This document shows, one piece after another, positions 6,132 to 13,952 of a DNA stretch of 23,839 nucleotides (within the stretch, counting starts at the first letter, position 1; the number at the start of each line of letters is the position of its first letter). The notes beneath the pieces are model-generated. The model was given only the letters and a program-made list of their open reading frames with translations. It had not been told where the DNA came from and did not search any database. The stretch comes from an uncultured Candidatus Saccharibacteria bacterium (lineage in GTDB: Bacteria > Patescibacteriota > Saccharimonadia > Saccharimonadales > Saccharimonadaceae). The stretch covers positions 1-23,839 of the forward strand of contig CALIRX010000028.1 of assembly GCA_938042055.1 (NCBI GenBank). Direction: 5' to 3'. The translations under genes were made by a program, and so were the position numbers.

Positions 6132-7937
6132 ATGGATCCATATATTTATACAGAAAAGCCAAAATACCAACCGCATGACATTGAAGATGCGTCCGAATTT
6201 TATGACGTAATTGAACGAAGCAGCTTAACACACCAATTGTCTGAAAACCGACCATATGTCTATTGGACGATGGAGATTTATGATAAGTCCAATGGTATTA
6301 AAGGTGGCGGCGGACTCGGAGTTCTTGCGGCGGACACGCGACGTGTAGCTGAAAAATTAGAGGTTCCATTCGTAGTAGTAACGCCATTTTATCGTAGCGA
6401 ATCACACCAGAAAATCACCGACCTCGCGCAAGAAGAGTTTTCGGAATCTGTTTCACCTCAAGATTATGGATTTGAATATATTGACGAAGTTTTTGTAAGT
6501 TCAGCCGGTTTTCCAGACGCAAGCTTAAGCATTTTCAAGAAGACGCTCGGTTCAACGCAATTTGTTACAATTTCAGAACCGAACTTTGGACAATTGTACG
6601 AAGGCGACGGATCTGGCGATCATAGACTATACCAAGAAGTAGCGCTGGGATTTGGTGGCTATAAAGCATTAAAACTCCTCGGTATTAAGCCGGCTGTTAT
6701 TCAACTTAATGAAACTGCAACGATTTTTGCTGCATTGGCACGACTAGACGAACTGTGCGCTAACGGAATGAATTTATACGAAGCCATCGTTTACGTTCGC
6801 AAGCACACACTTTACACAAACCACACGCTTCTTCAAGCAGCCGAACCAGAGTTTCATCGTTCGCAATTTGAAAAATTAGTTCTGCCAAATATAAAGAGCA
6901 ATGCCGTGCGCTGCTGGCTTATGGAGCAATTCCGCAATGACAGGCTGAGACCGAATCTTTTGGCAATTGAGCTTACCGAAGCGAAGAATGGCGTAAGTAA
7001 ACTACACGCCCGTGTAGCAAATTTCCGCGACCGTAACAACGACAAAGTTAAGTTTCAAGCCATTACTAATGGAATAGATTTTGAAACATGGGTGCTACCT
7101 GAAACGTTGCAAACATATCGCAATCACGGTGTTATAGATAAATTTGGATTGCCCACAAATGATTTTTCTGAAAAATTAGACTCGTTGAGTAGCACGGATT
7201 TGAGGTATTTGAAAAAACTCGGTCGAAAGGAATTGAATCGAGTCCTATTGAATCGCCAAGACCAGTACGGAAAATCCATACAAATCCCAGAAAATGCAAT
7301 ATTATTCGATTTCAAGCGAAGATTCGCCAATTACAAACGACCTTATATGCCGTTTGAAAACCCAGATTCATTGCGCCAAATCCTCATTAGCCACAACGCG
7401 CATTATATTCTGACAGGAAAAGTTCACCAAGGCGACGTGACGATGTATCAGAAATTGCTCGAGGTATTAAAATTGATTGACAACGATCCAGTCCTCAAGG
7501 AACGTGTTCATTACATACAAGATTACGATGAAGAGTTGGGACGAGCGTTAGCAATCGGTTCAGACGCCGCGATAAATATTCCTATTGTCGGATTAGAAGC
7601 ATGCGGCACTTCATGGGAGAAAGACATCGCCAATTTGAAACTCCTCATCTCCACTGGCGACGGCGGCGTTGCCGATGTCCAGCCAATCGCTTGCCTCGAG
7701 GTTACCGGCAGAAACTACGAAGCCGAAGTTTCATCCCTGTACGTCAACATGCATAAAGCTGCCGCTATTTTGAAAAATGACCAATTGTTAGAAAAACATA
7801 TCCGCCACCAACTAAGCAACTACTTGCCAATTATTTCTGGCGCCCGAATGATGAAAGATTATCTCAAATTTATTTTTCCAAAACCGCAAATCCAGCCTAA
7901 AAAAGAACCACAGATCAAGCGAATTCCTATTCAATAA
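6132..7937 (+). CDS. Short alpha-glucan (glycogen/maltodextrin) phosphorylase, GT35
   Basis: This 601-residue PLP enzyme would release glucose-1-phosphate from alpha-1,4-glucans with inorganic phosphate. Family signatures run in order: GGLGVLAAD (about 60-68), TNHTLL (229-234), ITNGIDFE (about 311-318), FDFKRRFANYKRP (about 392-404) and the cofactor segment EACGTSWEKDIAN. In the last, Lys497 aligns with the PLP lysine of the classical EASGTSNMK motif, followed by STGDGGVADV in place of GTLDGANVE. It is short: E. coli-type enzymes have about 800 residues and the bacterial/archaeal short forms 700 or more. The start is supported by AAGGG five bases upstream. The gene is probably cotranscribed with tRNA-Gly and converges with murA, overlapping it by 11 bp. 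Exact glucan preference cannot be read from sequence. Confidence 0.85.
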   Translation: MDPYIYTEKPKYQPHDIEDASEFYDVIERSSLTHQLSENRPYVYWTMEIYDKSNGIKGGGGLGVLAADTRRVAEKLEVPFVVVTPFYRSESHQKITDLAQEEFSESVSPQDYGFEYIDEVFVSSAGFPDASLSIFKKTLGSTQFVTISEPNFGQLYEGDGSGDHRLYQEVALGFGGYKALKLLGIKPAVIQLNETATIFAALARLDELCANGMNLYEAIVYVRKHTLYTNHTLLQAAEPEFHRSQFEKLVLPNIKSNAVRCWLMEQFRNDRLRPNLLAIELTEAKNGVSKLHARVANFRDRNNDKVKFQAITNGIDFETWVLPETLQTYRNHGVIDKFGLPTNDFSEKLDSLSSTDLRYLKKLGRKELNRVLLNRQDQYGKSIQIPENAILFDFKRRFANYKRPYMPFENPDSLRQILISHNAHYILTGKVHQGDVTMYQKLLEVLKLIDNDPVLKERVHYIQDYDEELGRALAIGSDAAINIPIVGLEACGTSWEKDIANLKLLISTGDGGVADVQPIACLEVTGRNYEAEVSSLYVNMHKAAAILKNDQLLEKHIRHQLSNYLPIISGARMMKDYLKFIFPKPQIQPKKEPQIKRIPIQ

Positions 7938-9450
7938 TCACTTCAATATCAGCACCTAGCGAATTTAAGCGCGCCGCCAATTCCTCGTATCCGCGATTAA
8001 TCGAATATACGTCGCGAAGAATTGATACGCCTGGAGCAGCAAGCATTGCCAAAAGTATCACAACGGACGGACGAAGCGCTGGCGGAGCAACAACGTCGGC
8101 CGGCTTCCATCTTGTTGGGCCAGTGATATAAACACGGTGTGGGTCAACCAGCTCAATTTGCGCATTCAGCTTGCTTAGTTCTGTAAAGTAAATTGCTCGG
8201 TTTTCGTAACTCCAGTCGTGAACCAACGTGCGCCCCTCAGCCACCGTCGCGATAAGTCCCAAGAACGGCAAGTTGTCCATATTAATTCCAGGGAACGGCA
8301 AGGCGTGTAGTTTATCCTTGGCTGCCTGAAGTTTGGAGCGCCGCAATTTAATATCAACCAAACGAGTTTGTCCATTATTAGCAAAATATTCCTTGCTGAG
8401 TTCAAACTTAAGACCCATTTCCGCCAATGTCGCTAATTCAATCTCCAAAAATTCAATCGGCGCACGACGAACAGTAATTTCCGAATCCGTCACCGCAGCC
8501 GCCGCAATAAAGCTCATCGCTTCAATTGGGTCTTCGCTCGGATAATAATCCAAGTTTTTGCTAATACGCTTACGGCCTGTAATTTTCAGGGTTGTCGTAC
8601 CAATTCCCTCAATTTTCACACCCAATTTCTTCAAAAAGAAACAAACATCTTGGACCATGTAATTTGGGCTGGCGTTACGAATGATAGTGGTGTTAGGTGA
8701 CAACGCCGCAGCCATAATGATATTTTCCGTCACTGTATCGCCGCGCTCCGTCAATAAAATCGTTCGATCACCAGAATTGATATCCGTTTTCGCGTGATAA
8801 TAATCAGTTTCCGCCGTAACGTTCATTCCAAAATGCCTCAAACCACTAAGATGCGGCTCTACCGTGCGCTTCCCTAAATTACAACCACCAGCAAATGGCA
8901 ATTTGAAATCGTCATATTGATGCAGTAGCGGACCAAGGAACATAATTACCGTCCTAGTTCTCTTCGCCGCAGCAATATCCATATCTTCAAGCTTCAAGCG
9001 CGCCGGCGGCACAATCTCAAGGTCACTACCGTCCAACCAGCGAGTTTTAACACCAATCGAATTCAGAACCTCGATAATTCGGTTGACCTCCTCAATTCGC
9101 GCCACTTTCCTAAGCGTCGTTTTTCCCTTATTCAACAAACTCGCACAGAGAAGACCCACTGCGGCGTTTTTACTAGTCTTAACTTGTATCTCACCAGACA
9201 ATTTTTTGCCGCCAGTTACCTTAAAATTCATTTTTCCGGAATGATTTACAGTCACAATATTGTTATTAAGCACTTCACTAATTCGAGCGATCATCTCAAT
9301 GCTAATGTTCTGACCTCCGTTTTCAATGCGATTAATAGCACTTTGCGACGTACCAATCGCCTCAGCTAATTGCGTCTGAGTCAAACCTTGTTTTTGGCGA
9401 TTCTCAGCGATTAAATTGCCGATTTTTTGAAGATACTTATCTTTTATCAT
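7927..9450 (-). CDS. murA: MurA with an N-terminal Xre-type DNA-binding domain
   Basis: MurA transfers enolpyruvate from PEP to UDP-GlcNAc, the first committed step of peptidoglycan synthesis. The protein has 507 residues against about 420 for standard MurA. Residues 1 to about 62 are a helix-turn-helix of the Xre/Cro type, with GLTQTQLAEAIGTSQSAINR at 22-41 and RIENG following. The enzyme begins near residue 74 (MNFKVTGGKKLSGEI). The substrate-binding lysine is in TSKNAA (Lys94). The catalytic cysteine, target of fosfomycin in other MurA enzymes, is Cys190 in AGGCNLGKRTVEPHLSGL. Minus-strand TATAAT ends 6 nt before the ATG, so the first codon belongs to the HTH and the fusion is expressed whole. 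It diverges from glyA across a 66-bp gap containing an inverted repeat. By analogy with PutA or NadR it may regulate its own gene; that is inference. Confidence 0.93.
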   Translation of the reverse strand: MIKDKYLQKIGNLIAENRQKQGLTQTQLAEAIGTSQSAINRIENGGQNISIEMIARISEVLNNNIVTVNHSGKMNFKVTGGKKLSGEIQVKTSKNAAVGLLCASLLNKGKTTLRKVARIEEVNRIIEVLNSIGVKTRWLDGSDLEIVPPARLKLEDMDIAAAKRTRTVIMFLGPLLHQYDDFKLPFAGGCNLGKRTVEPHLSGLRHFGMNVTAETDYYHAKTDINSGDRTILLTERGDTVTENIIMAAALSPNTTIIRNASPNYMVQDVCFFLKKLGVKIEGIGTTTLKITGRKRISKNLDYYPSEDPIEAMSFIAAAAVTDSEITVRRAPIEFLEIELATLAEMGLKFELSKEYFANNGQTRLVDIKLRRSKLQAAKDKLHALPFPGINMDNLPFLGLIATVAEGRTLVHDWSYENRAIYFTELSKLNAQIELVDPHRVYITGPTRWKPADVVAPPALRPSVVILLAMLAAPGVSILRDVYSINRGYEELAARLNSLGADIEVIIE

Positions 9451-9456
9451 ACGTAA

Positions 9457-9494
9457 ATTATATCACTGATGATATATATAAGCAATGATATAAT
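9457..9494. promoter_or_regulatory. Divergent murA/glyA promoters with inverted-repeat operator candidate
   Basis: murA promoter, minus strand: TTGCTT (9485-9480), 17-bp spacer, TATAAT (9462-9457). glyA promoter, plus strand: TATAAT (9489-9494). A perfect 7-bp inverted repeat TATATCA-CTGA-TGATATA occupies 9459-9476, overlapping the murA -10. A third copy, TGATATA, lies at 9486-9492 and overlaps the glyA -10. Size and layout suit a homodimeric Xre-type repressor. The MurA HTH is the obvious candidate binder, but binding is unproven. Confidence 0.55.
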
Positions 9495-9516
9495 AAGTAT
9501 TAATGGAGGTTTAGTC

Positions 9517-10785
9517 ATGAAAGACAAGCAAATTGAAGAACTTATAAAAGCAGAAAAAAAGCGCCAAACGGACGGCCTGGAACTGATTCCTAGCGAGAAT
9601 TACGTTTCGTCAGACGTGCTTCAGGCGCTCGGTAGTGTTTTCACTAATAAATATTCAGAAGGCTACCCTGGTCGACGTTATTACGGCGGACAAGAAAACA
9701 CTGATCAAGTCGAGCAGCTGGCAATTGATCGCGCTAAAAAACTTTTCAAAGCCGACCACGCCAACGTCCAGCCACATTCTGGCGCGCAGGCTAATGAGGC
9801 GGTGTACTACGCTTGGTGCGAGCCTGGCGACACTATTCTGGCTATGGATTTGGCTCACGGCGGTCATCTTACGCACGGCGCTCCAGTTACTCGTAGCGCC
9901 AGAGAATACAACTTCATTCGCTATGGTATAAAAAATATCGACACTGGCGAAATTGACTATGAAGAAATCCGTCAATTGGCACTTAAACACAAACCAAAGA
10001 TCATTTTGGCGGGATTTTCGGCATATCCACGAGAGCTAGATTACGAAAAATTTGCCGAAATTGGCAATGAGGTCGGCGCCATGCTAATGGCAGATATGAG
10101 TCATATTGCGGGGCTAATTGTTAGTGGCGTTGCCAAAAACCCGTTCGACTATGGCTTTCATGTAATTACCACAACAACTCATAAAACTCTGCGTGGACCA
10201 CGAGGCGGGCTGATTCTTAGTCGAGGAATAGTTGGCAATCCATTGAAAAAACCAGAGAAAACTCTCGAGAATTTACCTACGTTGATTGATCGAGCGGTAT
10301 TCCCTGGCACGCAAGGCGGACCGCACATGCACACCATCGCTGCAAAAGCCGTAGCGTTCGGTGAAGCTTTACAGCCAGAATTCAAAGATTACGCCGAGCA
10401 AATTGTCAAAAATGCGAAAAGATTGGCAGAAGAATTGCAAAAGCGCGGCTTTAAGCTGGTAACTGGCGGCACTAGCAACCATTTAATTCTGGCAGATATT
10501 CACAACAGCTTCGGTATTGACGGCAAGGAAGCGGAAATCGCCATGGATAAAATTGGTCTGACATTGAATGCTAATGCGATTCCAGACGACCCTCTGCCAA
10601 GATTTAGACCAAGTGGTATTCGCTTAGGCACGCCAGCTGTCACAACACGAGGCGCCAAAGAAGACGACATGGAAAAAATCGCGGAATGGATGAGGCGGTC
10701 AATAGACAATCGCGATAATGACGATGAGTTGGCTGAACTACGCAAAGAAGTTGTGGAATTCTGCCATACTCTACGCGATATTTAA
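9517..10785 (+). CDS. glyA: Serine hydroxymethyltransferase
   Basis: GlyA converts serine and tetrahydrofolate to glycine and 5,10-methylene-tetrahydrofolate, the substrate of FolD. From 9517 it is 422 residues, normal for the family. Signatures include LIPSENYVS (about 23-31), NKYSEGYPGRRYYGG (about 44-58), ADMSHIAGL (about 192-200), the PLP-lysine segment TTTTHKTLRGPRGG (Lys223) and FPGTQGGPHMH (279-289). I chose the ATG at 9517 because GGAGG lies 7 nt upstream. A longer in-frame start at 9469 would place the promoter inside the gene. Transcription likely begins near 9501, giving a leader of about 16 nt. This is one of the few genes here with its own promoter and a proper Shine-Dalgarno site. 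It ends before a strong hairpin at 10805. Confidence 0.96.
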   Translation: MKDKQIEELIKAEKKRQTDGLELIPSENYVSSDVLQALGSVFTNKYSEGYPGRRYYGGQENTDQVEQLAIDRAKKLFKADHANVQPHSGAQANEAVYYAWCEPGDTILAMDLAHGGHLTHGAPVTRSAREYNFIRYGIKNIDTGEIDYEEIRQLALKHKPKIILAGFSAYPRELDYEKFAEIGNEVGAMLMADMSHIAGLIVSGVAKNPFDYGFHVITTTTHKTLRGPRGGLILSRGIVGNPLKKPEKTLENLPTLIDRAVFPGTQGGPHMHTIAAKAVAFGEALQPEFKDYAEQIVKNAKRLAEELQKRGFKLVTGGTSNHLILADIHNSFGIDGKEAEIAMDKIGLTLNANAIPDDPLPRFRPSGIRLGTPAVTTRGAKEDDMEKIAEWMRRSIDNRDNDDELAELRKEVVEFCHTLRDI

Positions 10786-10804
10786 GATTAAAGTCGTCAC
10801 ACAA

Positions 10805-10835
10805 AAAACTCCGGCGTTATGCCGGAGTTTTATTT
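10805..10835. terminator. Strong bidirectional terminator between glyA and the pilin
   Basis: The arms are AAAACTCCGGC (10805-10815) and GCCGGAGTTTT (10821-10831) with a GTTAT loop. T-runs flank both sides (AAAAAA upstream, TTTTATTT downstream). It would end glyA and also the convergent pilin gene, which stops at 10850. Confidence 0.9.
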
Positions 10836-10849
10836 ATGCACTTAGCTAA

Positions 10850-11278
10850 TTAACAGCCAGTACCAATTGTTCGCTCTTCTACTATACTCTTTGAGAAGTT
10901 GTAGTACTTAACGTGCGCACCCTTATTACCTGTACATGGAGCATACTCAATAGTGTTAGCCTCTGCAGGAGCAGCAGGAGAAGTAGCAGCAAAAGTACCA
11001 GCATTAACTGTTTTTGCGTCCAAATAGTATGGTTCGCCAGAATTAGCAGTGTTTGTTAAGTCTCCCAAACCAGTTGGATAGCTACTCTTAGCTGTGTTGT
11101 ATAGCTCAGCTTTCTTAGCAACAGCGTCAGCAGCAGATTTAGCAGCAGATGTCTTTGCCTGGTTTTGCAAACCATTGTATGCAACCAAAGAAACAACTGT
11201 CAAAATTGCGATGATCACGATAACGATCAAAAGCTCAACTAGTGTAAAACCTTGATTTTTGATATTCTTTGTAGTCAC
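10850..11278 (-). CDS. Major type IV pilin
   Basis: This encodes 142 residues. A short basic leader ends in Gly, followed by the prepilin peptidase site NQG|FTLVE and a hydrophobic helix (about 11-33). Glu5 of the mature protein is present, as in assembled major pilins. The globular part is rich in Ala, Ser and Thr. Two cysteines near the C-terminus (in APCTGN and in the final GTGC) could form the classical disulfide-bonded D-region. It starts with GTG, with AGGGGG 9 nt upstream. Its own promoter is at 11320-11348, separate from the minor pilin block, as expected for the abundant subunit. No terminator separates it from the upstream block, so readthrough is possible. Secretion ATPase, platform and peptidase genes are not in this window. 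Confidence 0.92.
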   Translation of the reverse strand: MTTKNIKNQGFTLVELLIVIVIIAILTVVSLVAYNGLQNQAKTSAAKSAADAVAKKAELYNTAKSSYPTGLGDLTNTANSGEPYYLDAKTVNAGTFAATSPAAPAEANTIEYAPCTGNKGAHVKYYNFSKSIVEERTIGTGC

Positions 11279-11319
11279 GATAATGTGCCCCCTAAATTGT
11301 TAGTTTGATTTGTAACTTG

Positions 11320-11348
11320 ATAATACTACAACGTTTTTAAAAGCGCAA
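11320..11348 (-). promoter_or_regulatory. Promoter of the major pilin gene
   Basis: Minus-strand TTGCGC (11348-11343), a 17-bp spacer and TATTAT (11325-11320). Transcription would start near 11313, giving a leader of about 34 nt that carries AGGGGG (11293-11288), a strong SD for the GTG start. Confidence 0.6.
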
Positions 11349-11355
11349 GCATTTT

Positions 11356-13152
11356 TTAATATATATATCTATTCTGCACTGGACGAAGGAATAATGACTC
11401 TGTTGGGCTGAACCTATTCGCTCTAGTGCCATCACCGATCTGACCATCTGTATTTAATCCCCAACAATATGCACGCTTATTTGTCATAATTGCACAACCA
11501 CGGTTCGCTCCGGCCGCCAAAGTGACTACGTCTTCTGACGGAGGAAGACCATTTGCGCCAACACGCACCGGTCGAGGAGTTCTCGAATATGGCAGATCAC
11601 TCTTGTTCTTCTCATCACTCTCACCCAACTGACCAGCCTCATTAGCCCCCCAACAATACACTTTATGCTCATCGTCAGAAAGCTCCATTAAGGCACACGA
11701 ATGACCAATACCTACAGCAATACGCTTCGGCACTCCTGGCAAACCCTTAACTTCTTTAGGAGCTGTATATGTTTTATAGGTGGGGTCGTCGTAAGCACTA
11801 TCTCCGGACTGTCCATCTTCAGCGCCACCCCAACAATAAACCCTACCTGAAGCAATTGCACATACGTGAGGAGCTCGGGAATAATGAGATGCAAGGTGTG
11901 CAGCCCCATACGGATATCCATCTTGAGATATATCAGTAACATTGGATATTCCAGTGACGCGAACAGGTTGACCGTAGTTATAATGAGAATCAAAATCCGT
12001 ACTTCCAGTCTGCCCAAACCTAGCCTGTCCCCAACAATACGCAATCCCCGTATCCATAATGGCACACATAGTTTGCGACCGACTACCGCTGGTTGATAAT
12101 TTAACTGCTTTATATCCAGGCTGTAATCTCCAATACGCATCACTTCCGGTAGTACCTCCGGTAGCAACGGGTACTGGATATGAAGATAAAGTCGGATGAC
12201 GAGGTGCTTTATAGCCTAATTCTCCCTCTTCATTACTTCCCCAACAATAAATTTTACCGTCAGCAATTGCACAGGACACGTCTCCGGTACCGCCAATCGC
12301 TGTGACATTTTTACCGACAATATCCCCGCCGACTTTAACTGGAACAGCAGAATACTTACCATTTCCAGACTGTCCATTGCCCAGCTGTCCCTTGTCATTA
12401 CTTCCCCAGCAATACACTCTCCTTACACCGCTGAGCTCAGTTAAGACACAGCTATGGAATTGTGCTGTAAATATATCAATAATTTTCCCATCTTTCATAT
12501 CACCTACTTGCCGCACCTTCACTGGAACATTAGCCTCATTTTTCTGCAAACCATCTCCCAACGTTCCCATTTCATTCGAATTCCCCCAACACCAAACATT
12601 ATTAGACATAAGAGCACAAGTGCGGTATGTGCCACTAACAACACGCGCAGCCTTAAGATCTGCCGGCCAAGTAACAGCCTTCTTAACAATAGCAGTATAA
12701 GTTTTTACAATGCTTCCACCACTCATGAGTTCAACTCGACCAGTCGATGAAATCTGAGCAGTGGCAGCCGACAAAGCCACACCAGACGACGCACCTTTAG
12801 TTGACGCTTCCAAATTGCCAACTTCAAACGTAGTTCGCAACTTACTATTTTCAAAAACATATTTATTACCATAAAAAGCTGCAGCACCTTTACAGTTAGT
12901 GTACGGGCGCAATGGACCAGTTCCACCAGGGACTGATCCCCATGATTGTTCAGTGTTATTTGAATTCAAACAAGCGTTAGCATACGCCGTACCCGCCTCA
13001 CCCGCTTCTTGGGCTAACTTATAATAATATTCTTCTTGAGAATAAATATACGATTGAGTAACAATTCTCATAGAGCCCGCCAGGACAGCCATAATAAAAG
13101 TGCTCATCAAGACAATTAGAACTAGAGAATAGCCGTTTTTTTGTCGAATCAT
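11356..13152 (-). CDS. Minor pilin-like N-terminus fused to a seven-bladed RCC1 beta-propeller; candidate pilus-tip adhesin
   Basis: This 598-residue protein begins like a class III minor pilin: MIRQKNG|YSLVLIVL, then a hydrophobic helix to about residue 27. Position 5 after the Gly is Leu, not Glu, as in the GspK/PilX-type subunits thought to cap pseudopili and pili. Residues about 30-165 form a linker domain with Cys61 and Cys87. Residues about 170-590 hold seven RCC1-type repeats, each with a CA(L/I)...(Y/W)CWGxN..GxxG core. The CWG motifs start at 188, 248, 303, 373, 440, 500 and 563. Each has a partner Cys 9-14 residues earlier (179, 235, 294, 363, 431, 486, 553), suggesting one disulfide per blade. 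The gene overlaps the previous minor pilin by 4 nt (ATGA) and is last in the block. A surface role at the pilus tip is inference from N-terminus, position and propeller. Confidence 0.85.
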   Translation of the reverse strand: MIRQKNGYSLVLIVLMSTFIMAVLAGSMRIVTQSYIYSQEEYYYKLAQEAGEAGTAYANACLNSNNTEQSWGSVPGGTGPLRPYTNCKGAAAFYGNKYVFENSKLRTTFEVGNLEASTKGASSGVALSAATAQISSTGRVELMSGGSIVKTYTAIVKKAVTWPADLKAARVVSGTYRTCALMSNNVWCWGNSNEMGTLGDGLQKNEANVPVKVRQVGDMKDGKIIDIFTAQFHSCVLTELSGVRRVYCWGSNDKGQLGNGQSGNGKYSAVPVKVGGDIVGKNVTAIGGTGDVSCAIADGKIYCWGSNEEGELGYKAPRHPTLSSYPVPVATGGTTGSDAYWRLQPGYKAVKLSTSGSRSQTMCAIMDTGIAYCWGQARFGQTGSTDFDSHYNYGQPVRVTGISNVTDISQDGYPYGAAHLASHYSRAPHVCAIASGRVYCWGGAEDGQSGDSAYDDPTYKTYTAPKEVKGLPGVPKRIAVGIGHSCALMELSDDEHKVYCWGANEAGQLGESDEKNKSDLPYSRTPRPVRVGANGLPPSEDVVTLAAGANRGCAIMTNKRAYCWGLNTDGQIGDGTRANRFSPTESLFLRPVQNRYIY

Positions 13153-13952
13153 AGGTTATTTATCTTTCGTATCATTAATGTTTGCGAATCAGAAACTTGC
13201 CCACTCGGAGATTGAATTTTTAAGGTCACTTTTATACCATTTGCTGCATCTAAAACCCTTAATGACGTCGCAGGCGCACTATATTGATCGGCGACCAAAA
13301 CATCTCCCTCGTAATAGTCCACCTTAAATTCCGAAACGCCCGTCGCTAAAATTGAATCTTGATGAACTTTCATAGCACGGCTCTTAAACTTGTTGGCATC
13401 CGTACTATTCATACAGAAATAATTAGCAGGAGCTCCTGTATACGGATTACCGTAAGTGTCGATCAAATCATTATACACGGTACGACGATGCAATTGACCG
13501 TCTTTTACGAAATAAATTACTATCTTCTTATACTTTGGTTGCTGAGTTTTATTCGCCGCACAGTCAAACCTGGGAGTTCTTAAATAGACAATTTCTCGAG
13601 TATCGGAACCACGACCCATAGTAGTAGCGTATTGTAACAATATCAAAGTATTCCTATTATACGTCCATACTTGGCTCGCGCCAGAGAAACTCCTGTCTTT
13701 AGCAAACGTATCATATCCGTCGTAACCGCTCACCTTAAAACGCGAAGTTTGCCTCACGTCAGTTTCAATTGCATCCATAGAATTGTGAAGGCTACGATTA
13801 ATATCAACTCTTGCTTTACTTATGGATGCGCTTTGGTTTGCCGAAATTAACATCTGGCTAAATACGCCGACAATCATAGCAATAATCACCATGACCATCG
13901 CCAACTCGGTTATAGTAAACCCACTTTCTCTAAAACGCTGCGTATGTCGCAT
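13149..13952 (-). CDS. Minor pilin, PilW/GspJ-like
   Basis: From the ATG at 13952 this is 267 residues. The N-terminus is MRHTQRFRESG|FTITELAMV, a prepilin peptidase site with Glu5, followed by a hydrophobic helix ending at about residue 32. The large C-terminal domain (two Cys, in RFDCAAN and NYFCMN) and the region with VSEFKVDYYEGD and LRVLDAANGIKVTLKI resemble the long J/PilW subunits. I chose 13952 because AGAAAGG lies 6 nt upstream; a start at 13997 would have an overlong leader. The start lies 23 nt inside the previous pilin gene, and the stop overlaps the RCC1 fusion gene by 4 nt. Assignment as the J-type subunit rests on size and gene order. Confidence 0.8.
   Translation of the reverse strand: MRHTQRFRESGFTITELAMVMVIIAMIVGVFSQMLISANQSASISKARVDINRSLHNSMDAIETDVRQTSRFKVSGYDGYDTFAKDRSFSGASQVWTYNRNTLILLQYATTMGRGSDTREIVYLRTPRFDCAANKTQQPKYKKIVIYFVKDGQLHRRTVYNDLIDTYGNPYTGAPANYFCMNSTDANKFKSRAMKVHQDSILATGVSEFKVDYYEGDVLVADQYSAPATSLRVLDAANGIKVTLKIQSPSGQVSDSQTLMIRKINNL

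Noticed and set aside
9469..9516. Longer glyA start adding 16 residues
   Set aside because: The extension would contain the glyA -10 box (9489-9494), and the ATG at 9517 has a well-placed GGAGG.
11279..11355. Possible terminator between the RCC1 gene and the major pilin
   Set aside because: Only weak GC pairing next to A/T runs is present; no stem comparable with the other terminators was found, so readthrough remains possible.
11712..12167. Open frame of 151 codons on the minus strand inside the RCC1 gene
   Set aside because: It overlaps the propeller gene in another frame, has no SD or promoter, and its protein shows no domain. Open frames here reflect the repeat composition.
11458..12600. 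Recurrent CCCCAACAATA-type sequence about every 55-70 codons, resembling a repeat array
   Set aside because: On the minus strand each copy encodes YCWG of an RCC1 blade; spacing varies and the frame is open throughout. It is a protein repeat, not a CRISPR array or DNA satellite.
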